DNA from: Psychrobacillus mangrovi
GTDB lineage: Bacteria; Bacillota; Bacilli; Bacillales_A; Planococcaceae
Direction of reading: 5' to 3'
DNA: 64,000 nucleotides
Assembly: GCF_037104765.1 (NCBI RefSeq)
Contig: NZ_JBAWSY010000008.1
Location: 1 to 64,000 of the forward strand
Position numbers and translations under genes: made by a program. This document shows, one piece after another, positions 57,236 to 64,000 of the stretch. Each line of letters starts with the position of its first letter. Positions within the stretch are counted from its first letter, which is position 1. The notes beneath the pieces were generated by a model. It was not told where the DNA came from. It made no database searches and saw nothing but the letters and a program-made list of their open reading frames with translations.

Positions 57236-57253
57236 TGAATGAATATTCATTCA
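57236..57253 (+). promoter_or_regulatory. FadR operator before lcfB
   Basis: TGAATGAATATTCATTCA is a perfect 18-bp palindrome matching the FadR (YsiA) operator of Bacillus (TGAATGANTANTCATTCA). It lies 24 bp before the lcfB start, downstream of an AT-rich promoter region, so fatty-acyl-CoA should relieve repression. Confidence 0.9.
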
Positions 57254-57277
57254 AAATTAAAAATGGGGGACGAGTAT

Positions 57278-58825
57278 ATGAATTTAGTTTCACGTGTTCA
57301 ACAAATTGCTATACAGCATCCTGAAAAAATTGCGTATCATTTTATGGGGGCTGATACGACATATGCGGAATTTGAACAATCGGTAGAACGATTTGCTACT
57401 GCACTCCGCTCTTTAGGAATTGAAAAAGGAGATCATGTCGGTTTTTTACTTGGAAACTCACCACATTTTCTCATCTCTCTTTATGCTACGATGCGGTTAG
57501 GGGCAACTGCAGTACCAATCAATCCTATTTATTCGCCAGATGAAATCAGTTATATTGTTAAAAATAGTGATGCAAAAGCAATTATTGCATTAGATGCATT
57601 GCTACCATTAGTTGAAAAAGCAGTAGGTATTTTTACTTCAGTCGAAAATTATATTATTTGTGAAACACAAGCGGATACTGTAGAGAAGTTTGCTGCATTA
57701 CCGGATTTATTAAAAGCAAAAGTGAAATCGTTTTCATTTTTAGTTACGACTACTACAGCTGATGCAAAACCGGTAGAGGTTTCTGAGGACGATACTGCTG
57801 TAATTTTATATACTTCTGGTACAACTGGTCATCCAAAAGGAGCAATGCTTACATATAGAAATATTTATTCAAATGCAAGGGATGTAGCGGAATATTTAAG
57901 TATTAATACAGAAGACCGTGTCATTACAACTCTTCCTGTATTTCATGTATTTGCACTTACAGTTGTCGTAAATGCTCCATTATTAGTTGGAGCAACATTA
58001 TTACTCGTTCCTAAATTTAGTCCACAAGATGTATTTAATATTGCCAAAGAGCATAAAGCAACGATCTTTGCTGGAGTTCCTACGATGTTCAATTTCTTGT
58101 ATCAATATCCTGAAGGAGAAGCAGAAGATTTTTCAACAATTCGTTTAGCAATTTCGGGAGGATCTTCATTACCAGTTGCATTACTACACAACTTCGAAGA
58201 TAAATTTAACGTTCGAGTATCAGAAGGCTACGGATTATCAGAGGCATCTCCAGTAACTTGTTTCAATCCGATTGACCGCGAGCGAAAACCGGGATCTATT
58301 GGAACAAACATTGTTAATGTAGAGAATAAAGTAGTAAACGAGCTTGGAGAAGAAGTTCCAATAGGCGAGGTAGGAGAACTTATAGTTAAAGGTCCAAACG
58401 TGATGAAGGGCTATTATAAAATGCCTGAGGAAACGGAAAACGCTATTCGAAATGGATGGTTATATACAGGGGACCTCGCAAGACAAGATGAAGAAGGTTA
58501 CTTCTATATTGTCGACCGTAAGAAAGATATGATTATAGTAGGAGGATACAATGTTTACCCACGTGAAGTGGAGGAAGTTCTATTTGGACATCCTGGTATT
58601 GTAGAAGCTGCCGTTGTAGGAGTTCCAGATCCAAACTTTGGGGAAGAGGTGTTGGCATTTGTCGTGAAAAAAGATACTTCCTTAACAGAGGAGCAGCTGC
58701 ATGACTATTGCGCCGAGAAGCTAGCAAAATATAAAGTACCTAAAAAGTTTGAATTTTTAGAGGAACTACCAAAGAATACGACAGGGAAAATCTTACGTCG
58801 TTCATTAAGAGGACAAACTGTTTAA
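57278..58825 (+). CDS. lcfB: Long-chain acyl-CoA synthetase LcfB (YhfL)
   Basis: The 515-residue AMP-forming enzyme activates fatty acids to acyl-CoA. Adenylate motifs are ILYTSGTTGHPKGAML (about residues 170-185), GYGLSEASPV, YTGDLAR and the C-terminal lysine in NTTGKILRRSLR. ATG at 57278 follows TGGGGGAC; earlier ATG codons at 57239 and 57263 lie over or near the FadR palindrome. Position after lplJ matches B. subtilis yhfL, apart from the inserted Bce-type operon. Confidence 0.93.
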   Translation: MNLVSRVQQIAIQHPEKIAYHFMGADTTYAEFEQSVERFATALRSLGIEKGDHVGFLLGNSPHFLISLYATMRLGATAVPINPIYSPDEISYIVKNSDAKAIIALDALLPLVEKAVGIFTSVENYIICETQADTVEKFAALPDLLKAKVKSFSFLVTTTTADAKPVEVSEDDTAVILYTSGTTGHPKGAMLTYRNIYSNARDVAEYLSINTEDRVITTLPVFHVFALTVVVNAPLLVGATLLLVPKFSPQDVFNIAKEHKATIFAGVPTMFNFLYQYPEGEAEDFSTIRLAISGGSSLPVALLHNFEDKFNVRVSEGYGLSEASPVTCFNPIDRERKPGSIGTNIVNVENKVVNELGEEVPIGEVGELIVKGPNVMKGYYKMPEETENAIRNGWLYTGDLARQDEEGYFYIVDRKKDMIIVGGYNVYPREVEEVLFGHPGIVEAAVVGVPDPNFGEEVLAFVVKKDTSLTEEQLHDYCAEKLAKYKVPKKFEFLEELPKNTTGKILRRSLRGQTV

Positions 58826-59152
58826 TAGAAGATTAAACTAGCTAATTTTCCTCGTTCGTTATTTTGATTTTTTGTCATCATTTCCTATATACTCAAGACT
58901 ATTCTTCTGATTATATAGAAATTAATAAGGCATTATTGGTTTGGAGAAGCGTCCGCTCGGCGCTCGCCCGCGGAAAGCGAGTGGTAAGCTTCGGAAAACC
59001 TACTCTATCCTTTTTAAGAAATAAATTCGAGGTTGTCTACAGTCTGAAACTGCTCTTTTTAATAAGGGGCAGTTTTTTTGTATGATTAAGAAGGGAAATG
59101 ATTTCGAGTGTCGAAATAAGTGAAAGTAAGAAATTGAAAGTGGGGATTAGAA
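58826..59152. repeat. Gap with a copy of the dispersed GC-rich element
   Basis: No gene is seen. At 58936-59010 lies TTGGTTTGGAGAAGCGTCCG, GCGCTCGCCCGCGGAAAGCG and GTAAGCTTCGGAAAACCT, a shorter version of 21765-21895. The wider context (TTATTTTGATTT before, TCTACAGTCTGAAACTG after) also resembles that locus and, inverted, 9951-10015. Confidence 0.8.
59047..59080 (+). terminator. Terminator-type hairpin after lcfB and the repeat
   Basis: AAACTGC (59047-59053) and GCAGTTT (59069-59075) with flanking partial pairing are followed by six T. It lies after the repeat element, about 220 bp past lcfB. Confidence 0.65.
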
Positions 59153-61132
59153 ATGACTAAAAGAAAATTAGAGGCTAAGGATTTATTCAAACTGCATTCT
59201 ATAACAAGCCCTGTACTTGCACCTAATGGGAATGAAGCTGTTTTTATTCGTACACAAATGGATGAAAAGGACAATAAATACTATGCTCATATATTTCACT
59301 TAAACATGGATACAGAGGAAATTACTCAGTGGACGCATAAAAAAGAACGAGTATCTTCTCCTAAGTGGTCTAAGGATGGAAAATATATTGCTTTCTTGTC
59401 CAACCGTGAAGAAAAGAATCAAATTTATATACTGCCCTCTGCTGGGGGTGAAGCGAAGCAACTTACAGCTTTAGAAAAGGGAGTTTCTAGCTTTCTATGG
59501 TCACCGTGCGGAAAGAAAATATGGTTTACAGCTCCATTAAAAGAAGGAAAGTCATGGACAGACGAACCAGAAAAAGATGAAAAGAAGCTACCAGAAGCGT
59601 ATGTTGTAGATAAAATGAAATACCATGCAGATGGGATGGGGCTATTGCCAGTAGAAGTATACAAACATATTGGCTCGATTGACATAGATACAGCAGAAAT
59701 TACTCCATTTACGGTAGGAAACTACCAATATAGTTTACAGGCTGTTTCTCATGATGGGAAGAAGCTTGTAATAAGTGTGAATCGTGAGGAAAATCAAGAT
59801 TTTTCATTTAGCCAACCAATGTATCTTGTTGATATTGATACGAAGTTAGAAACAGAAATTATAAATGAGGATGGTTATTTTGGAGGTGCTGCATTTTCTA
59901 AGGATGATCAGTATCTAGCATTTGTAGGTATACCTCGTACATACCAAAATGCAACTCATTCAGAAGTTTATGTATATGAAGTCAATTCTGGAATACGACA
60001 AATAATAACTGAAGGCTTTGATGCACCAGTTGGCGATTATGCGGCTGCAGACTTTCAACAAGGGGCAAGTGCACCAGATGTAGTTTGGACAGATGACAAT
60101 CATTTGTACTTCCAAGTGTCGACAATGGGAGATATACGTCTATATTTCGCTTCATTAGAAGGAGAATTGTATCCAGCAACAGGAGAAGATGAACATGTGT
60201 ATGGGTATGATGTAGATGCAACTGGAACATTTGCGCTAGTAACAGTTAGTAACCCAATATTTCCCGGGGAATTATTTAAGCATATTTTGTCGACTGGTGA
60301 AAGAAAAGTTCTTACTAAATTTAATAAGGATTATCTAAATGATGTGGAACTTGTCGAACCAGAAGCTATTGTATTTAAGGGAGCAAAAGATTGGGATGTG
60401 CATGGATGGTTAATGAAGCCAGTAGGATATGAAGAAGGCAATAAGTATCCACTTATAGTAGAAATACATGGTGGACCTCATGCAATGTATGGCAACACGT
60501 TTTTTCACGAGCTTCAATTATTAGCTGCAGAAGGTTACGGAGTGTTATATGTGAACCCACGTGGAAGTCATGGTTATGATCAAAACTTCGTAGACGCAGT
60601 TCGTGGTGACTATGGTGGAGGAGACTATGAGGATATCATGGCTGGACTCGATTATGTATTAAGAGAAAATAACTGGATTGATGAAACAAAACTTGGCGTA
60701 ACTGGTGGAAGTTATGGTGGATTTATGACGAATTGGATAGTAGGGCATACGAATCGCTTTAAAGCTGCGGTTACCCAGCGTTCAATTTCGAACTGGATAA
60801 GTTTTTATGGTGTATCCGATATAGGTTATTACTTCACTCCTTGGCAAATTGGAGCTGATATGACAGATATTAATAAGCTTTGGGACACATCCCCATTGAA
60901 ATATGCAGCAAATGTTGAAACTCCATTACTTATACTGCATAGCGAAAACGACTATCGCTGTCCAATTGAACAAGGGCAACAGTTGTACATTACATTAAAA
61001 GCAATGGGAAAGGAAACAAGCTTTGTTCGCTTCCCGCAAGCAGATCATAATTTATCTAGAGTCGGCTTGCCTAATTTGAGATTGACACGATTAGAACAAA
61101 TTACAGAATGGTTCAAGAAATATATAAGATAA
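59153..61132 (+). CDS. S9-family acylaminoacyl/prolyl oligopeptidase (YuxL-like)
   Basis: The 659-residue serine peptidase has an N-terminal beta-propeller (about residues 1-380, with TolB-like repeats SPKWSKDGKYIAFLSNREEK) and a C-terminal alpha/beta hydrolase. The nucleophile Ser is in GGSYGGFMT (about residue 520), Asp in SENDYRCPIEQ and His in PQADHNLSR. It resembles B. subtilis YuxL and cleaves short peptides or acyl-amino acids. There is no signal peptide, so it is probably cytoplasmic. A strong terminator follows. Confidence 0.93.
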   Translation: MTKRKLEAKDLFKLHSITSPVLAPNGNEAVFIRTQMDEKDNKYYAHIFHLNMDTEEITQWTHKKERVSSPKWSKDGKYIAFLSNREEKNQIYILPSAGGEAKQLTALEKGVSSFLWSPCGKKIWFTAPLKEGKSWTDEPEKDEKKLPEAYVVDKMKYHADGMGLLPVEVYKHIGSIDIDTAEITPFTVGNYQYSLQAVSHDGKKLVISVNREENQDFSFSQPMYLVDIDTKLETEIINEDGYFGGAAFSKDDQYLAFVGIPRTYQNATHSEVYVYEVNSGIRQIITEGFDAPVGDYAAADFQQGASAPDVVWTDDNHLYFQVSTMGDIRLYFASLEGELYPATGEDEHVYGYDVDATGTFALVTVSNPIFPGELFKHILSTGERKVLTKFNKDYLNDVELVEPEAIVFKGAKDWDVHGWLMKPVGYEEGNKYPLIVEIHGGPHAMYGNTFFHELQLLAAEGYGVLYVNPRGSHGYDQNFVDAVRGDYGGGDYEDIMAGLDYVLRENNWIDETKLGVTGGSYGGFMTNWIVGHTNRFKAAVTQRSISNWISFYGVSDIGYYFTPWQIGADMTDINKLWDTSPLKYAANVETPLLILHSENDYRCPIEQGQQLYITLKAMGKETSFVRFPQADHNLSRVGLPNLRLTRLEQITEWFKKYIR

Positions 61133-61137
61133 TAGAG

Positions 61138-61178
61138 AAAATCCCTTCATTTCATCTATTGAAATGAAGGGATTTTTG
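61138..61178 (+). terminator. Terminator of the S9 peptidase gene
   Basis: A perfect 17-bp stem (61138-61154 against 61160-61176; arms begin AAAATCCCTTCATTTCA) with a 5-nt loop, followed by T. It directly precedes the tandem array. Confidence 0.93.
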
Positions 61179-61180
61179 AT

Positions 61181-61380
61181 AATCGGATAATAACTACTCA
61201 AAATCGGATAATAACTACTCAGAATCGGATAATAACCACCCATAATCGGATAATAACCACTCAGAATCGGATAATAACCACTCAAAATCGGATAATAACC
61301 ACTCAGAATCGGATAATAACCACTCAGAATCGGATAATAACCACTCAGAATCGGATAATAACCACCCATAATCGGATAAT
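61181..61380. repeat. 21-bp tandem repeat array, nine copies plus a remnant
   Basis: Nine units of exactly 21 bp begin at 61181 and every 21 bp after, with an 11-bp remnant to 61380. Each starts AATCGGATAATAAC. The tail varies between TACTCAA or TACTCAG in the first two, CACCCAT in units 3 and 9, and CACTCAG or CACTCAA elsewhere. It fills the tail-to-tail gap between the peptidase and the permease. No spacers occur, so it is not a CRISPR array. Confidence 0.95.
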
Positions 61381-61429
61381 CCATTTCATCCCTTGAAATC
61401 CATTATTGATGAGAACAATATCATCCAAG

Positions 61430-62785
61430 TTATCTCTTATCAAATCCATTTTTAAAATACATGAACACCAATCCTATAATCCATATAGGTCCAACAATTA
61501 ACGCAATTCGTGTTTCAGGGAAATACGCCATCAGTCCAAGCACTAACACTAAAAACGCAAGTACTATATAAGAACCAAAAGGATAGAATAATGCTTTATA
61601 CGTTAATCTTGAAACCTCTCCTTTAGATAGAGTTTTACGGAATTTTAATTGGGACAATAAAATAATTCCCCATGTCCAAACGGCTCCGAATGTAGAAATA
61701 CTCGTGACCCATATAAACACTTTTTCCGGTACAAGATAGTTCAACACAACCCCAACCAATAATAAGGTTGCGGAGAATACGATTGCCTTTGAAGGAACGC
61801 CGGTCCGACTAATCTTTTTAAATGATGCAGATGCTTGCTTTTGTTCTGCTAAATTAAATAACATACGTCCTGTACTAAAAATCCCACTATTACAACTTGA
61901 AAGTGCGGCAGTTAATACTACGAAATTTATAATGCCTGCTGCTGGTCCAATGCCGATTTGTTCAAACATTAACACAAATGGACTACCATTATTACCTATT
62001 TCATCCCATGGATAAATGGACATAATAACAAATAATGCACCAACATAAAACAATAATATTCGCCAGAAAACAGTATCAATTGCTCGAGGAATGACTGTTT
62101 TCGGATTTTTTGCTTCACCAGCAGTTACACCAATCATTTCCACACCTAAGTATGCAAACATGACCATTTGCAGAGACATTAAAATACCAGTGACCCCATT
62201 TGGTGCAAATCCACCATGTGACCATAAGTTACTAATACCAACAGCAACTCCACCATTACCAATTCCAAAAATAATTACACCTAGTCCTACAAAAATCATC
62301 GCGAGTATTGCAATAATTTTAATAAGAGCAAACCAAAACTCAAATTCACCATACGCTTTAACCGTTATCAAATTTACCATTGTCATGATAACAAGTGCTG
62401 CCAGTGCCCAAATCCAGCTTGGTGTGTCCGGATACCACATTTGCATATAGACACCAACTGCTGTGATCTCCGCCATACATGTTACTACCCATAAAAACCA
62501 GTAATTCCATCCCGTAATATAACCGGCAAGTGGTCCTAAATAATCCTTTGCATATCTGCTAAAAGATCCTGCCACTGGATTATGGACCGCCATCTCCCCA
62601 AGGGAACGCATAATAATTAAAATAGCTATTCCGCCTACTATGTATGAAATAAGAATTGCGGGTCCTGCCAGATTGATCGCAGTAGCTGAGCCTAAAAATA
62701 ATCCTACTCCTATTGCTGCACCTAAAGACATTAAGGTGATATGACGTTGTTCTAATCCACGATGTAATTTCTGGTTGTCACCCAA
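61430..62785 (-). CDS. Amino acid permease (APC superfamily, AAT group)
   Basis: The 451-residue protein has twelve membrane helices and AAT-family signatures: GLEQRHITLMSLGAAIGVGLFLGSA (residues 10-34), MAVHNPVAGSFSRYA and SSCNSGIFSTGRMLF. It is a proton-coupled amino-acid importer of the ProY/AapA/HutM kind; the substrate is not predictable. The start is TTG behind AAGGAGTG. It is convergent with the peptidase gene across the 21-bp array. Confidence 0.92.
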   Translation of the reverse strand: MGDNQKLHRGLEQRHITLMSLGAAIGVGLFLGSATAINLAGPAILISYIVGGIAILIIMRSLGEMAVHNPVAGSFSRYAKDYLGPLAGYITGWNYWFLWVVTCMAEITAVGVYMQMWYPDTPSWIWALAALVIMTMVNLITVKAYGEFEFWFALIKIIAILAMIFVGLGVIIFGIGNGGVAVGISNLWSHGGFAPNGVTGILMSLQMVMFAYLGVEMIGVTAGEAKNPKTVIPRAIDTVFWRILLFYVGALFVIMSIYPWDEIGNNGSPFVLMFEQIGIGPAAGIINFVVLTAALSSCNSGIFSTGRMLFNLAEQKQASASFKKISRTGVPSKAIVFSATLLLVGVVLNYLVPEKVFIWVTSISTFGAVWTWGIILLSQLKFRKTLSKGEVSRLTYKALFYPFGSYIVLAFLVLVLGLMAYFPETRIALIVGPIWIIGLVFMYFKNGFDKR

Positions 62786-62907
62786 TGGTATGTCACTCCT
62801 TCTAATAGATTACTAATGTTATACATAATAAAGCATTGAGATAGAACAGTCTATATTATTTGAAATGTGGTAAAATTATGTATATGTATTTGAATGAGGT
62901 GACAAAG

Positions 62908-63435
62908 TTGAGAGAGGTTACTATTCGACCAATAGTTGAGGAAGAATTAATTAAATACTGGGAACTAAGTGCGAAAGAAGAATCACCAGAATGGAAAAAG
63001 TGGGATGCCCCTTATTTTCCTTATGAACCGAAAACATTTGAACAGTTTTTAGAAAAAAAGCATCATTACATAAATCAGGATGACGTTTGGGGAATCTATG
63101 TAGAAAACTTACTAGTTGGATCCTTATGCTACTATTGGGAGCATGAAGAATCTCTCTGGCTTGAAATTGGAATTGTCATCTATGACCCTAACTACTGGAA
63201 TGGTGGTGTCGGCACAGAAGCAATGAGATTGTGGATTACCCATTTGTTTAATGAATTACCCCTCGTCCGAGTAGGCTATACTACTTGGTCGGGCAACGAG
63301 CGTATGATTAAAGTTGGAGAAAAGTTAGGTATGACAATGGAGGCACGTCTTCGTAAATGCCGCTTCTATAATGGAGTTTACTATGATTCTATTAGAATGG
63401 GTTTATTAAGAGAAGAATGGGAAAGAAGAATATGA
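62908..63435 (+). CDS. GNAT-family acetyltransferase (RimJ/RimL type)
   Basis: The 175-residue protein has the RimJ/RimL-type GNAT layout (MREVTIRPIVEEELIKYW, VENLLVGSLCYYW, acetyl-CoA loop YDPNYWNGGVGTEAMRLWITHLF, and GNERMIKVGEKLGMTMEARLRK). It may acetylate ribosomal protein N-termini or a small molecule. TTG at 62908 is preferred because GAGGTG lies just upstream and this gives a family-like N-terminus. The stop overlaps the next ATG (ATGA), so the two genes are coupled. Confidence 0.85.
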   Translation: MREVTIRPIVEEELIKYWELSAKEESPEWKKWDAPYFPYEPKTFEQFLEKKHHYINQDDVWGIYVENLLVGSLCYYWEHEESLWLEIGIVIYDPNYWNGGVGTEAMRLWITHLFNELPLVRVGYTTWSGNERMIKVGEKLGMTMEARLRKCRFYNGVYYDSIRMGLLREEWERRI

Positions 63436-64000
63436 CCACTTTATTTGAAATTAAGAATATTACTAAAAATTATTGGGGTACAAATGAAGAAAAGTACCGC
63501 CCCTATTTATTTGGGAATATTACAGCAGTTCTTCAAAAGGCAGAGCGTATAGCTTTACTAGGTAAATCCGGGCAAGGGAAAAGTACACTATTACGGACAC
63601 TTGCCTTACTTGAACCGCTAGATAATGGAGTAATTTCGTTTAATGGTGTTTCTGCAAAAGAGATGGATACACAACATTGGCGTATGAACATAGCATATGT
63701 TGCTCAGCAATCAATCATGCTTCCAGGTACAATTGAGGACAATTTGCAAACAGTTAGCAAGTTACATAATCGTTCTTTTGATGAGGGGCTAGCAAAAGAA
63801 CTCATGAAGGATATTGGACTGGAGCATTTAGAATGGAGCAAAAAAGCAAAGGATTTATCTGGTGGAGAGAAACAAAGGATAGCCTTGGTAAGGACCTTAT
63901 TATTAGACCCATCCATCCTTCTGTTGGATGAAATCACCTCATCCCTTGATCAAGAAAGCAAAGAACTCGTGGAACAGCTTTTGACTAAATTGCATATGGA
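63432..64000 (+). CDS. ABC transporter ATP-binding protein, partial (FetA/YbbL-like)
   Basis: Open from ATG at 63432 (overlapping the previous stop) to the window end, 189 codons. Walker A GKSGQGKST, the Q-loop AQQSIMLPG, signature LSGGEKQR and Walker B ILLLDEITSSLD are present, so the ATPase is nearly complete. Small single-domain ATPases of this kind (FetA/YbbL) pair with a FetB/YbbM permease, which would lie just beyond the edge. Metal export is possible but cannot be judged. Confidence 0.85.
   Translation, partial: MTTLFEIKNITKNYWGTNEEKYRPYLFGNITAVLQKAERIALLGKSGQGKSTLLRTLALLEPLDNGVISFNGVSAKEMDTQHWRMNIAYVAQQSIMLPGTIEDNLQTVSKLHNRSFDEGLAKELMKDIGLEHLEWSKKAKDLSGGEKQRIALVRTLLLDPSILLLDEITSSLDQESKELVEQLLTKLHM

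Noticed and set aside
61091..61384. Minus-strand gene encoding repeated GYYPILS heptads
   Set aside because: The open frame exists because the 21-bp repeat is a multiple of three without stops. It overlaps the 3' end and terminator of the S9 peptidase gene and has no ribosome binding site.

Overview
The window is chromosomal DNA from a low-GC Gram-positive, endospore-forming bacterium of the Bacillaceae/Planococcaceae type (Psychrobacillus, Lysinibacillus and Sporosarcina relatives are plausible; genus is inference). Evidence: AT-rich sequence, strong AGGAGG-type ribosome binding sites, frequent TTG/GTG starts, a YjcZ-type sporulation miniprotein and the regulator Hpr/ScoC. The gene order follows one block of the Bacillus subtilis map: yhcX-pgcA-yhcYZ, bmrCD, yheE-yheB-yheA, yhaR, yhaONM, prsA, hpr, yhaH, trpP, hit, ecsAB, yhaA, hmoB, hemEH, yhgDE, yhfH, lplJ, lcfB. 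Accessory genes are inserted between these backbone genes. No rRNA, tRNA or CRISPR array was seen.

Layout. 0-4.4 kb is accessory: the end of an IS3-type element, a DUF2975/XRE/DUF4153 membrane-protein cassette bounded by 80-bp direct repeats, an orphan small protein, and a membrane protein resembling an M50 protease whose zinc motif is degenerate. 4.7-12.5 kb holds an RluA-family pseudouridine synthase, a thiol-oxidation pair (thioredoxin-like protein plus BdbC), YhcX, PgcA and the YhcYZ two-component system. 12.5-21.4 kb is transport: a CDF manganese-type exporter, a CorC/MpfA-type exporter with a probable leader peptide, a ChrA-type transporter, the BmrCD-type heterodimeric ABC exporter behind a probable leader-peptide attenuator, and an MFS exporter. 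22-32 kb holds YheE, a ferritin-like protein, YheB, YheA, a frameshifted lipoprotein, YhaR, a second XRE/membrane cassette with a palindromic operator, and the nuclease operon yhaO-yhaN-yhaM. 32-41 kb holds PrsA, Hpr, YhaH, TrpP (with a TRAP-like GAG-repeat site), Hit, EcsAB, YhaA and HmoB. 41-51 kb holds hemE-hemH (hemY is not next to them), a tandem repeat, a NERD protein, a four-gene lipoprotein/two-component operon, YhgD, YhgE and YhfH. 51-64 kb holds LplJ, a BceRSAB-type peptide-antibiotic sensing and detoxification operon, LcfB behind a perfect FadR box, an S9 peptidase, a second tandem array, an amino-acid permease, an acetyltransferase and the start of an ABC transporter.

How it works together. 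Three parts deal with envelope and antibiotic stress: BmrCD, BceRSAB and PrsA/EcsAB. Several regulatory sites can be read directly: a translated leader before the MpfA-type gene, a leader ORF plus terminator before bmrC, a period-5 NAG array over the trpP ribosome binding site, a FadR palindrome before lcfB with a weaker one before yhaR, duplicated AT-rich sites before hpr, and a shared dyad half-site before yhgD and yhgE. The non-coding parts are rich in repeats: at least two families of dispersed Bacillaceae-type intergenic repeats and three different tandem arrays (33, 20/21 and 21 bp units), two of them in tail-to-tail gaps. No wholly new system is evident. The leader-peptide candidates and the tandem arrays are the least explained signals.
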